Positions 12,054 to 23,900 of a stretch of 64,000 bases of DNA are shown one piece after another (the stretch's first letter is position 1; every line of letters begins with the position of its first letter). The notes below the pieces were generated by a model, which had not been told where the DNA came from, searched no databases, and saw nothing but the letters and a program-made list of their open reading frames with translations. Position numbers and translations under genes: made by a program. Origin of the DNA: Tyto alba (lineage: Eukaryota > Chordata > Aves > Strigiformes > Tytonidae); NCBI RefSeq assembly GCF_018691265.1, contig NW_024881300.1, positions 5,841,546 to 5,905,545 of the forward strand. The letters run 5' to 3'.

Positions 12054-12138
12054 ATGTCTGTTCCAGCTGATGAAACAGTGGGGGACCTGCCTGTGAGAGA
12101 TGTAGGTCTAACTCTAGCTGGAATTGGAGGATTACAAG
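12054..12138 (+). CDS. RPGRIP1L: RPGRIP1L coding exon 2 (start codon)
   Basis: This exon encodes residues 1-28 plus one base. The ATG at 12054 has G at -3 (AAGCCATGT). The peptide begins [19 protein letters not shown], closely matching the conserved vertebrate RPGRIP1L N-terminus (human begins MSGPTDETAGDLPVKDTGL), which fixes the start. The exon's 5' UTR probably begins at 11990. The donor is AAG|GTTTGT at 12139, a non-canonical +3/+4 context but in the expected place. The exon ends one base into the next codon. Confidence 0.93.
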
Positions 12139-12930
12139 GTTTGTACCAGCTGCTATTTATTACAGTTATAGACTTTGATCAATGGCTTCTTTAGTTTCTT
12201 TCAAAAATGTTTCTGACATTCCCACTCACAAAATTAAGTTCAAATACCATTGAAAATCTGGGTTAAATTCTGAAAGATACTATGACCCATTCTGTGTTCA
12301 TGTTCCTTGTTATAAGAGGGGAGTTGCTGTGAGATGCTAAAAACTGGAAATCTCACTGAGCTATAATGTTCATCCTTCCAGAAGAAAAGAGGACTTTTTT
12401 GCTGAATTGAGGACAAGACCAGACCCATTTAACAAAATGGGACCCAAAAGTACTATGCAATTCTGATACGTTACTCAGCTGCTATTAGAATGGAACTACT
12501 GGGCTTAGTCTTATATCTGAGTAAATTTACAGAATGATGAGTTAATCTGTTCAAGCTTCAAGAGGGTATGTTAACTTTGAAACAGATTAGAAAGCATTTC
12601 TGTGTTAATGATCATCTTACTGTTTTAAGTAGTGTGTTTGACAGTACCTTGTTACTTGATAAACTATTTCCTCTGTGTTGTCTAGTAGGTAATCAGTTTG
12701 CTGTATCATTTTAATTACTTTTTTTATCTGTAAGAGGGAGGAAAGAGGAGGTGAATAATATGCCAATAAATCTGAAAAAAAATGATCAATAGACCATACA
12801 AGTGTAAAATATCAAATTACTTGAAAACTCTCATTATCTTTTCTTTTAGTATTTCAAAATTAGTTAGACTTTGGATTTACATGTTGTTGAATGTATTGAA
12901 TGTAATTTAAAGTTGTCTTGATTTGGGTAG
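12139..12930 (+). other. RPGRIP1L: RPGRIP1L intron 2
   Basis: A short AT-rich intron. No repeats or additional exons were recognised. It ends in GGGTAG with a weak pyrimidine tract. Confidence 0.85.
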
Positions 12931-13075
12931 AGTCATCAGCTACACAGAATGTAAAAGCTCGACAAGGTGTGTCACGAATCAGTCGAGAGGAACTGGAAGA
13001 CCGATTTCTTCGATTACGTGATGAGAACATCTTACTCAAACAGCATGCAAATAAGCAAGAAGAGAAAATTAAAAG
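12931..13075 (+). CDS. RPGRIP1L: RPGRIP1L coding exon 3
   Basis: 145 nt, residues 29-77. It encodes [19 protein letters not shown] and then [15 protein letters not shown], the very conserved opening of the coiled coil (human [20 protein letters not shown]). Heptad leucines are evident. Acceptor AG at 12929-12930; donor AAAAG|GTATGG. The exon starts by completing the split Glu codon from exon 2. Confidence 0.95.
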
Positions 13076-15405
13076 GTATGGGTTTTAATGTTTTTATTTT
13101 ATCTCACAATAACATTTTTTCCCTATAAAGCATTATCACCAAATTAACAATCATGCAGATTTCTCTCAAAGCACTTATTAAAGCAGTAGCACAAATCACT
13201 CATTGGAATTCATTTTTGTATTGACTTCTGTTTTTCTGTGGTATGTGGGATATTGTGGACAGTATTAGATTTCCATGCAGAGAGGTACAATGCTATCCAC
13301 CACTGTGGAGTCAGCACCTTGGGTTCATAGCTATGCTCTCTGAATACAAAGATGACAGGTATTTTGGGAACTGAAGAAGAGGCTATAGAAGCCTAATTAT
13401 GCTTCATGGATTTTGTCCTAGAATCAAAATGGCCTGTACAGAGAGATTCTGCCCCTTCATAGGTGACTCTTTCATCTATGAAGTTGAGTAGCATCTAGCC
13501 TTTTATCATCTAGTTAACCCTAGAATATCTTTATAATTATGATCAACTCTCCTTTACTCAGGGTAAGAGATAACTTCTTTGAAGGAGTCCCAAGTAGCAT
13601 GGGGCGCACAGTACCCAGTGCACCCAAACATACCCAAGCAACTTCAGGCTTCTGATTAACCTTAGTGCTGTGCTGGAGTCAGCAGAACTGTTCATGATGT
13701 TACTATACTCCAAGAAGGCTAATGAATTCAAAAGCACTGTGACTCGGTTCACATCGTTCTGTACTTAAGCTAATAAAATCTTGCTGTGTCTAAGCTGGCT
13801 TCTGATCAGAACCTAAGCAATTCATGAAAGGGCATCGGAAGATACTGCCTCTGTAGATAGAACTATTTATACTTTTCTGTAGTCCAAAACATTCTTTCCT
13901 TTTGACTCAGTACTCAGTGAGTCAGGATCAAATTGACCAGCATGATGTAACTTCCATCTTGTCTGTCAGGCTACTGTCAAATACAAGATGGTGGAACAAA
14001 TGAATTGTTTCCTTACTCCAAATGACATTTCCTGTGTTTCTGTCAGATGATTTACCAAATGCACTCATCATGCACTTAGGTAAAATTAAACAGAATGTCC
14101 AAATTGGAATAACTGCATTAGGTTTTTTAAGGCACAGAAAATATAAAATACGGTGTTTGTCTAGGTTGCCAGAGAACAACCTTAACTCCTTAAGCTAAAT
14201 TTCTTTCCCAGCATCCCTCATCCCAAAACCTTGTAACTAAAAGTTTGGAATGAATTTGCAGTTGAAGTACCTTGAAAAAAAAGGAATAAACAAAAAACTT
14301 GCTTACAGGCAAGTAACGTTCTGTGACATCCTAAAGTTATTATGGATTTTTTTTGTTTCACTTTTGTTCTTTTAAGTAGAAGCTTCTGTCCACATGTATA
14401 CAAAAATAAAACAAGCCCCTTTAAACAAATGAAGTGTGTCCTTATTTTCAGTTTTGTTTCTGGGGCTGCAAAAATAGATTCCCTGTAAACTAGATACAGG
14501 TCTTGAAGATGTGCGACCAATTTTGTAAAGTCTTGAACTTGTCTCTCTCATCAAAGCCACCTTTTCTTTCTTTATATGCCAAGTTTTTTCCATTCGCTGC
14601 TGGGTATGTTTTCTGTTCCTGTATATTACATCACCCCCATGTGCCCTCTCTGCCTTTTGTTCTAGCTTACCAATGTTTATCAAAACTAAAGGAAATCAAA
14701 GGTACAACTCTTGAGATGCCAAAAGCAAAATTTGTATCCTTTTAAAGGTAGATGAAAACCATACCCTCTGTATGTAATTATATTCTTCAGCTAACCGTTC
14801 CTTCTCTGAAGCACGTTGGTAACATTTACCAAGTATAAAATTGAGTATGGTAATGAGAGCTATTAGGTCTCTCTTTCTGGAGTGCCTTCTTAAATATCTC
14901 CACCTATGTATTTTAGCCATTTCAGAACTGAAATATATATTTAAATCCCCAAATCCTAGAAATAATATATCATTGGCATGTTGCATATTATTAGCATTCT
15001 TTCAATAGTTGAATGTTTTGTGGAATTGTATCTTTTATAGTTTGCCCCACCACATCCCAAATCTGTTACTTTACTTAACAGCATGCAGAGGTTCCTATAT
15101 AAGGTCATGCGTTAAAAATTACATTTAAGCAGCATATGGAGTAAATATGTGTCCTCCCTTTACCAACCTTAAATGATAAGCCTTAGGAAACTGTTATTTG
15201 TCAGTGCTATAAAGCAGATTGCTGCACAGTGGTTTCAATTATCTTCAAAGAGTTCTTCACAGGCAGTAATAGTTATATCAAAACCTGAAATTTATTATTC
15301 AGGTTCTATGCTGAAGTCTTCACAGTGATTATGTTCCTTTCAACAAAATGCTTTTTATGCTGACTTTTCACATTCTTTTTCATCTTTCTTTATTATTTTC
15401 CCCAG
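13076..15405 (+). other. RPGRIP1L: RPGRIP1L intron 3
   Basis: 2.3 kb of AT-rich DNA ending in a good pyrimidine tract (TTATTTTCCCCAG). Open frames of about 80-100 codons on the minus strand near 13928-14986 look random and share nothing with known families. Nothing else was recognised. Confidence 0.85.
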
Positions 15406-15704
15406 AATGGCCACCAAGTTAATACGGCTTGTTAATGATAAAAAAAGGTCTGAGCAGGTTGGTGGCGGCCCCAAGCGGCTGGGTCAGGCTGTGGAGCTGG
15501 AAGAAATGATTGAGCATTTGCAAGAGAGAGTTCGTGAGCTTGAGAAACAAAACGAGAACCTCCGCAGTAAACTCATTTCAACTAAACAGCAGCTCCAGAT
15601 TCAGGGCCATAGGCCTTGTCTGTACAGCTATGTTCAACCTCGTATTAACACTGGTCTCAAAAGAGTGAGTGAGGCTGCTGGCATGCAGGAGCACGCAAAG
15701 AAAG
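15406..15704 (+). CDS. RPGRIP1L: RPGRIP1L coding exon 4
   Basis: 299 nt, residues 77-177. It begins [20 protein letters not shown], nearly identical to mammals, followed by [20 protein letters not shown] and a Glu/Lys/Gln-rich coiled-coil stretch. The second half ([20 protein letters not shown]) is the known short break between helical segments. Acceptor TTCCCCAG; donor AAAG|GTATAA. The frame remains open 6 codons past the donor into the intron. Confidence 0.96.
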
Positions 15705-18511
15705 GTATAATTTACATTTATTAAAAACTGGTTTATATAAGTCACAGTAATTATTGCTCCACTGTACCAAGTATATACTCTTTTCTGTTCATCAGTGGGC
15801 AGTAGTGCCTATAGGCACAAAGATTGTTCTGTCCACTTTTTCTTGTATTTATTTATAGCAGTCATGATAATGTGTTTCCCTTTGAAGTCCTTATCTTGAG
15901 AATTCACAGTGGTAGGGTTAAAGCAAAAGTACAAAATTGAAAATAAAGTAGTTATCAAGCACATTTTCTAATAGTTACAATCATGAGACTTCCGTTAAAG
16001 GCTTATAAAAGAGGTATATGAAAAAGTTTAGCGTTATCATGTTATAACAAAGTTTTACATCTGTAGTTTGTTTGCACATGTTTTTCCTTTTTTAATTTCA
16101 AGGTTTGTTCTAGTCTCTTGATACATGTGTGCATAACTGTGCAGACTTGAAAAATCTATTACATGTGTGGACTTTCAAAAGCAAATGCCACAATGCAGTC
16201 ATCTTTAATGATGCTTTTTACTGTCAAGACTTACTGCTTAAGGCAGTCTCACTCTCAGTTCTTTATTTATGGTAGCTGCATTTGGAAATTACACTTTCAA
16301 ACATTTTTGTTTTCATATGAACATTTGTAGAAGTAGTTGTACTCAGCTTATACACTGTACAGATAATGTGTTTAAAAAAAAAAAAAAAAGACAGATATGG
16401 CCCTGATTCAAAACTGAGTCAGCAGAATTGTCTCCTTAACTTCTATAAGCTATAGATCAAGCTGATAGCCAGTTATATTGTGTTTTTTCTCCATCTCACC
16501 CTCCCACTGGTCTTTGTATATGAAAACAGAAACAATTGTCATGTTTTTAGACAGGCAAGAAGAAGCAATTGGCTCTACCAATTTGCTTCTTTAATTTGAA
16601 TATAGTGCTGGTTTTGACATATTAAATACACCTATGTTTTCATACTTTATATCATGAATTAGGCAGTTTTATTTCCAAAGTCATTTTTTTGTTTGTTTCT
16701 TCTAACAATGCAAAAATAGAATAGAAATATAATTAATTTATTCAGGCCCTGTGTGAGCAGAGAGAAAAGGGCAACTTGGTTCAAGGATTAAAGATCAAAT
16801 GTTGTTATGGCACGCTGTGAGGAGTTCTCTTGGTATAAGAATAGATCCAGATCAAAGATGTCCTGTGCAGAGCTAGGACTGGAGCCGTGTTTGATTGAGG
16901 CAGTGGTTCTTAAACTGAAGAGAACATGAGGAATTAAAAAAAAAAAAGAAAAGTTGTCCACAAAACATCCACTTCAGATAATAACTTTCAGAAATTTCAC
17001 AGAATTTCTAGTGTACCTATCTCAGTTCTAAGACCTTGTCCAAACTAGAAGGGATTCTGGTAATTTGAGTGCTATGAATATGCAGTTTCTTCAACACACT
17101 TTTATAAGGGTGGAGAATGTTATTAAAAATCTAGTAACCACTACGCAGAACTTGAACACAGTGGGGTTGTCTTCCAGAAGGTCAGTGAACATTTTCTATA
17201 GTATTCGTTAGTATAGGGTGTTTCATGTTTTTCTCTTGCATGTTTTCTCATCCTGCCCTTTTGATTAATGATGACAAACCTAGCAGTCTGGTGTCAGGTT
17301 TGTGTCTCGTGTCTCCAAAGACTACTGAACTCCTAGATTGCTCTGTGAAACCATGAGACTGAATCTTGAAACATTTTTAGTGCATATCAGAAAATTTTCA
17401 GAACAATTGTCCAAAAATAAAATGCTTGGGAAAATTCAGGAGACCTTAGCTGTCTCCAGGGTATGAAGAGGCAAGAAGAGTTCAAAAATGATAAATACTG
17501 CTTCGTGTTTGGCTGATGTACAGATACTGTAGCAAGCTGATACAAAAGATGTGGTCAGGTATAAATAGTTCACTAAATACTCACTGGTTTCTCTCATTAC
17601 TTTCTTTGAGTACAACCATCTAAGTTATATCATGATTTCAACAAAAATAAATAAAAAATAAATATTCTAGGCACATATGCACATATATGTACATAACACA
17701 GTTACCGATACTTTAAAATAATACTTAAAGATCAAAGTTCAAAATATATAAATAAATCGAGTTAACTCAGCACAAATGCAAAGTAGGTAAATTTTTTTCA
17801 GTCATTTTGTGAATCTGCTCGTATTATTGTATTGTAAACCTAAATGACTTAATTTTAGAGACTGAGGGATGGCAGCCTTAATACTATATTTGAAATTTAA
17901 TGGATAGATTGGTCCCACCTCAAAACTCCATTGATTTCTTCTTGCTGAAGAAAGAGAAGTAGGAGAAGGAAATTTGGAGAAACCATTACTTTTGTTCCTC
18001 AACCAACAATTCTTCCTTAAGTAATTTCTCACTTCTTTACTGGAGACTTACTATGCTTCTAAAGAACATAAGGAAATTATTTGCTCTGCTGCTAAAAATG
18101 GTCCTGTAGTTACTTGTCTAGGTGAATGACACTCCTGACTGTAAAGGAAGTGCTATCAGAGAAAAAGTGATTACATGTCCATGTTCCTGTTTAATAATAT
18201 TGATATTGTTCTTCTTTGAAGATGCCATCTCTGTTCTCTGTCTTTAAAAGTAAAATCTTCTAAGAAAAACATTTCAAGACATGTTTTTAACACTTCTCTT
18301 TAACAGTGCATGCTGTATTACCCATAGTTCAAAATTTACAGCAGCTTTGTTGTAGGTACTCCTGATTTTCTCTTTCCATGTGAATTTGTTGTAAAAATAC
18401 TTTTTATGGCATCTATATGGAAGTTGTGTTTGTACTGTATATAGAGATTGTTGTTTTGTTAAATGCTTTTTCATTTGGCATGACAAAAATTTATCTTTTC
18501 TTTGTTTTCAG
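15705..18511 (+). other. RPGRIP1L: RPGRIP1L intron 4
   Basis: 2.8 kb of AT-rich DNA with an A16 run at 16374-16389 and a short match to a hAT-Charlie terminal inverted repeat at 16901-16917. No exon was seen. The 3' end is TTTGTTTTCAG. Confidence 0.85.
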
Positions 18512-18611
18512 GAATGAGATTGCAGGATTCAGAAGTGAGATCACCTAACTTTGTGCTCCCAATATATGAACAGACTATGCTTGAGGATCCAAAGGCTGAA
18601 ATAAGGAATCT
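18512..18611 (+). CDS. RPGRIP1L: RPGRIP1L coding exon 5
   Basis: 100 nt, residues 177-210. It encodes GMRLQDSEVRSPNFVLPIYE and then QTMLEDPKAEIRNL, aligning with the poorly conserved linker that ends in the conserved AEIRNLE of vertebrate RPGRIP1L. The donor is AATCT|GTATGA, with no G at -1. It is chosen because it completes the Leu codon with the first G of exon 6 to give NLETVIESQR. Confidence 0.88.
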
Positions 18612-20775
18612 GTATGATCTCCATATTTCTTAATTTTTGTCATCATAATTGTTAAAATTTGTGGTTTTATTGAAGGAAAAAAATACATTTTTCAGTTTTC
18701 ACTTCAGAAATTAAAGTCAAACTGTTGGATCTGACAACAGTAACACTGGTAATGCAGAAGTGTTTTATGATAAGGAAAACAATCAATCAGGGATTTAGAA
18801 TGCAAAATGTAGATATGTAAGAATTTGGCTGGAAGTTAAAATTGATCTTCAATGGTGAGCTTCTCTTTTTGGTAGAATGCAATGCTGCCTAGCTTACTAC
18901 TGGACTAAACTGACAAAAGCAGGAAGAACCTTAGGTGCAAAATTATTACCAACATAACTCCTAAAATATGTGAGATAACCCATGCAAGTGGTGACTGTAT
19001 TGAATGTGTTACACTAATGCATTTAAACCTCATTTCCAGAGGTGATCAGATTTTATGGATAAGTTACAGAAAGCGCAGTATGGGATAGTAACGTAAAATG
19101 ATTTTGGTTCCCGTGTTTTGAAAGTTGGTTTATAGTCCAGTTGCACATTTTAACTGAAATTGAAGCTCAGGGAAGTCTTGATAATGTCCTTAATGTGGAG
19201 ATTCCATGAGAACAGAGAGGTTCTATAGGGTGGAGAAAAGGTAGTTAGCCTCTACTTCAAAGATAAAGGTCTGGTTAGACCATTTTTCTTCTCCAGATAA
19301 TATCAGAACCTATTACGCTTTTTAGACATCTGGTTTTCTAGAAGCTACTTTACATATGTGTGTTTCTTTCCATAATGATTTACCTAAATCAGATTTACTA
19401 TGGTATCTGTAAATGCTAAATTTTCAATAAATGGGCAAGCTAAGTGTACAAATACATGAATTAATATGCAGGTATGTATTTTGTGCTTGAAGTCTTGTAA
19501 ACACAATGATATAGTGGCATTGTAGAAAATAATTTTGCAGACTTATTCTTATAAATTATTTTAATAAATATTAAATTACTTAACAGTGTTGAAATTGCAC
19601 TCTTGCTAGCATCCTGTCTGAGTTTAACCCTGCTGAACAGTTAGAATTTAAAAGAAAAATAAATTGCAGTATAATAGAATGCTGTTACTGAAAAAAAAAC
19701 TTTAGTAATTTTATAGTGATGGGCCTAGAAAGGGCTATTTCTCCTATACCTATTGCTTTTGAAGACCGGGAGAATAAAGACTGCCATGCATCTTGGTGTT
19801 CACAACAGCTTTTCTTCTAAGACTGATCAAAAACATTGTGTTACAATACAGAAAACATTAAAATAGCTTTTTTTTTTTTCAGACATTTAATTTCTCAGAG
19901 ATTTCAGTTCTCATAGAGATGAAAAAACTAACTGTAGTTGCTCAGAATGGTTCACTCAGGTACAAAAACAAACTGATGGCCAAAATCTTAAGGTACTTTT
20001 AAGTCTACGATAGGTTTATGAGGTAATGAAGAACTCCAGCTTCTGCATCAAAAGCTTTAGAATGGAAAAAAATTGTAGATGAGTTGTTGCTTATTCTTAC
20101 TGAAGAAATGTTGTTGGAAAAAATACCTGAGGCTAACTTGTTAAGAAAATCAAAATCACAAAATTGTGGTCTACTAGAAGAATTAGGACTCTGATCTCTA
20201 TAGTTTTCTGCCTTTCTTTTTTTTTCTAACTGCATTTTCTGGATAAATTCCAGTGTTAAAGACACATCGTCTGATTATTATTTTTTTTGTGTGTAAAGTT
20301 AACTAACTCAGAATAAAAGCTTAAAAATTACTTTGACTGCTCCATCCAATGAAGATCTCATATGCTTTTGATAGCTGGTAATGGCGTTTTTCTTTTTAGA
20401 AAACACTTAGTACTAATGGATTAGGAGGAGGATACTTTTACTATGCAGTGTGAGAAACCACAAACAATGTTTTCGGCTAGGTTCTGCTAAACGTAATTCA
20501 GTCCACATAAACATTTATTTTAAGAGTTTGCGTTGCATTTGATAATGTGTTGGAATTATTTATCTATATATTGTATTATTCCATCTTTTCATGTGGTGGT
20601 GTCTAATTATTTCCATAGTAAGTTGAACTCTTAAACCTCTGTTGTGATGCATGTCATTGGGAAATACAAATTTTGCTGAACACTTAAAAGTTTTGCTTTC
20701 TTGAGTGTTCATTTAATTTTTTTTTTTTACTAAATACTTATCTGGTTTTGGAATGTAAGAAGTTTGTACTTGCAG
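18612..20775 (+). other. RPGRIP1L: RPGRIP1L intron 5
   Basis: 2.2 kb of AT-rich intron with short T- and A-runs only. No exons or interspersed repeats were recognised. The acceptor is TTGTACTTGCAG. Confidence 0.85.
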
Positions 20776-20919
20776 GGAGACTGTGATTGAGTCCCAAAGG
20801 GAGCACATTGATGAGCTAGAACATGCCAAAGAGCTACTTGTGAGTCAGCTAAAAAGGAAAGGAAAAGAAATTGAAGAATCCACCCTACAGCTGAAGAAGC
20901 AAGAAACAACAAGCCAAAG
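20776..20919 (+). CDS. RPGRIP1L: RPGRIP1L coding exon 6
   Basis: 144 nt, residues 210-258. It encodes the coiled-coil segment TVIESQREHIDELEHAKELL followed by VSQLKRKGKEIEESTLQLKK, colinear with mammalian RPGRIP1L. Donor AAAG|GTATTG. The acceptor is a standard GCAG. Confidence 0.95.
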
Positions 20920-23900
20920 GTATTGTGAAAAATGGAATCACCATGGTAGAAGCACTAGAAGAGTCATCATGTTTATATATAGTTGTCAAAATTACTTGTT
21001 GTGTTAAGAAATACTTGCTTTTATTCATCTTTTTGTCCCTTTGGTGAAACTAAGTCATAAAACATTTTACCAAACAGTCATGGGTAGTTCTAATCAAGGA
21101 GATTGTTACGATAATAGGTTATGTTTTTTCACAAATAAAGAAAGAAGTTCATGATTACCATTTTAGAGAACTCAGTTCCAGCTGATTCAGATTCAATTGA
21201 AGTTTAATTCATGAAATTTTAATCATGTATTGTTTCTTCAATAGATTTCTTAGAAAATATTAGATATAGGTTCAGAGTGGGTAATTTAATGTTCATTTAT
21301 ACTCATTGATAATTTGGACTCGACAAATAGTAGAAAAATAATGGCCCTGTGAGAGTGGATTAGCAAATTATGAAAGCTATATGGTATATCTCTGCAGTGA
21401 AACAGTCAAACAGGCTTGCAAAATGTGTTTAACAATAAAGCCTTGATTAGTTTAATCTCTTTTCTTTTTTTTTCACTTTTGCAAAATTATATAATTTTGC
21501 ATATATTTTCCCTCTTGACTGTTTCAGTTTCAGCCTGTTGCATTTAATTGTATTAAGGATCTAATATGGTATGATCCTGCATTCCTTACTCATTTGATTT
21601 CAATGAAAGTTCTACTTGGATGAGTTCTTTAACTGCCTTTCAAGCTAGGGACCCCATTATTATGTGTGAGCATTCTTTTGTGCATCAGTGGCACTACATA
21701 AATAATACATCATAATGTTTGCTATTACATTATTTACAAAGTCATAAGTCTCCCCTATTCAGTATTTCCTTTATGTAGTTTAAATAGGTTCAAGAAGTTG
21801 TTATCATAAATAATTTCTCAATCTATGTCTACAGTGAATTCAGAAAATATTTAAGATTTTTTTTCATTATTTGAAAATAATCTGATACAAAACTCCAAGT
21901 ACTACTGTGCTTCATTTTTCTATAGACAAACACTGTTCTTTAAGTACAGCAAGCAGAAACTGAACATAACACCTAAATTCAATGTCAGCTACCATATTTC
22001 TATGAAATTTTGAAGGAGTTTTAAAGTAAAGATACATTTGAAATTCGGCTAAAAAAATTCTTAAATAAAGTTAGGCTATAAAAGTAGTACAGACCTTTAT
22101 TTATGTTTATCAAATTACATGGATACAATCCATGATACTTGACCTAATCTGTGAATTCATGTTTGAAGTTCTGGAAGTATTTCCTTTATAGTCTATTTCA
22201 TGTTTGAAACCTGATAAAATGGTGCATTAAGTATTTAAAAGTTACTGTGCTTGAAGACACTGGGAAAGAAATTGAAAAACATCTAGTAGTACATATCTAG
22301 AGTAGTGTGTGTTCTGTAATTTTGCCACTAGAATACTGTGTGGAAGGCTGTTAATCCCCATGTTTTCAAGTTATTTTTCTTTTATGCTGAATGAACCAGA
22401 GCTAGAACTTAGAGGGATACTATTCTCTCCAGGTTTAACTGTAACTATAGGTACCCGTACATACTATTTTTAGGAGATTTTCATTAGCTTACTTTATTGG
22501 AAGTCTTATAACTGCTATCTAGAACAGTCTGTATTAGTTGTTTTATTACACAGATAGATTTATAGGTCCTATGTAATTCTTATTTTTAATCTTTGCATCA
22601 GCAGAGAACAAACTGTCAATACTGGAATCTTGGATGAAAAATTTGAAATTTGGTGACTGATAATGTCATTTTATTTAATCTTTGTAGTTTGTCTTTGAAT
22701 TTTCACACAATTTGCAGCTTATTCTTGTGTTTTATAAGAATATATTTGGCTATCATCTAGTTACATTACTACCCAAAGACAGTTATCTGTTGAAATTCTT
22801 TAGGAACTGTATGGTGCCACAGAGGACATAATAAATGTGCTTCCACCGATCTTCATGTTGTAGCACGGTTTGACCTCATCCTGGTGTTAACAGAATTACG
22901 TTACTTTCAACCTTCAGGAAAACATCTTTTATTCTGCGACATGATTAAGAAATTCTTGTGATTGAAATAACTGTAGTTTCCAAGTAATGGAGCAGCCATA
23001 ATTAATAATCATTGATCCATAGGCGGTAAGGGAGGGAAGTACTAATTCTCTTGAGTCCTATACCCACAAGAAATCCAGTAATATTTTCAAGCTGCCCTTG
23101 CAGCTTCTCTACAGTTTTTGTATAACAACACGAGAGCTACATAGCAAAGCTGTGTTCATATGCAGTGTACTCCTTGAGATGATTATTGTAACATGACTGC
23201 AATCAATGTTTTATTCAATATTTCATTAGTGATTGTTTGGGGATTTTTTCAGGAATAGGTAATCCTGAGTTAATTCTGATTTAAGGGAGAAACTTGGCCT
23301 GTGGGTTGTTAGACTAAACACATTTTCTTAAGTACAAAATTTAACTGCATTTAGCTTGACTGTTTTTAATTTAAAGATGGTCAAAACCATAATAACCTCA
23401 TGGTTTGATGTCTGTGATACGCAGTGCACAAGTTAAAACATTAAGTCTAAACAATCACATTTTGCAAGCAGCTAGTTTCAAATGACTTAATTGCTCATGC
23501 TACTTTGCAAACACATTTTTAAAGCCACCCCAAAGTGCATTTATGAAACAGGTGTTTGGTATTTTCACATTTTTGTGGGGTTTGGGGTTTTGTTTGGTTA
23601 TTTTTATTTTTTTTTTTTAATGAAAGAACTTATTTGCTAGTCAGGTTTTAATTCCTTTGGCATTTTTTTGCTGCAACATGACTTTGGAATTAAGCCTATT
23701 AAATGTGTGGAAGTTTGGACAGAAGTATCATATCTAACACACCCATGACTCCTGTGTTTGCATTATAGCATTACAGACCTACATTAAAATGTGGAACATG
23801 TTGGTCACAACACATTATCCAAAGGGTTTTGAGAGCCACACAGCATGTATACAAATTTGCTTAATCATGTCTGTTATAAAAAAAGGCAACCTTATATTTG

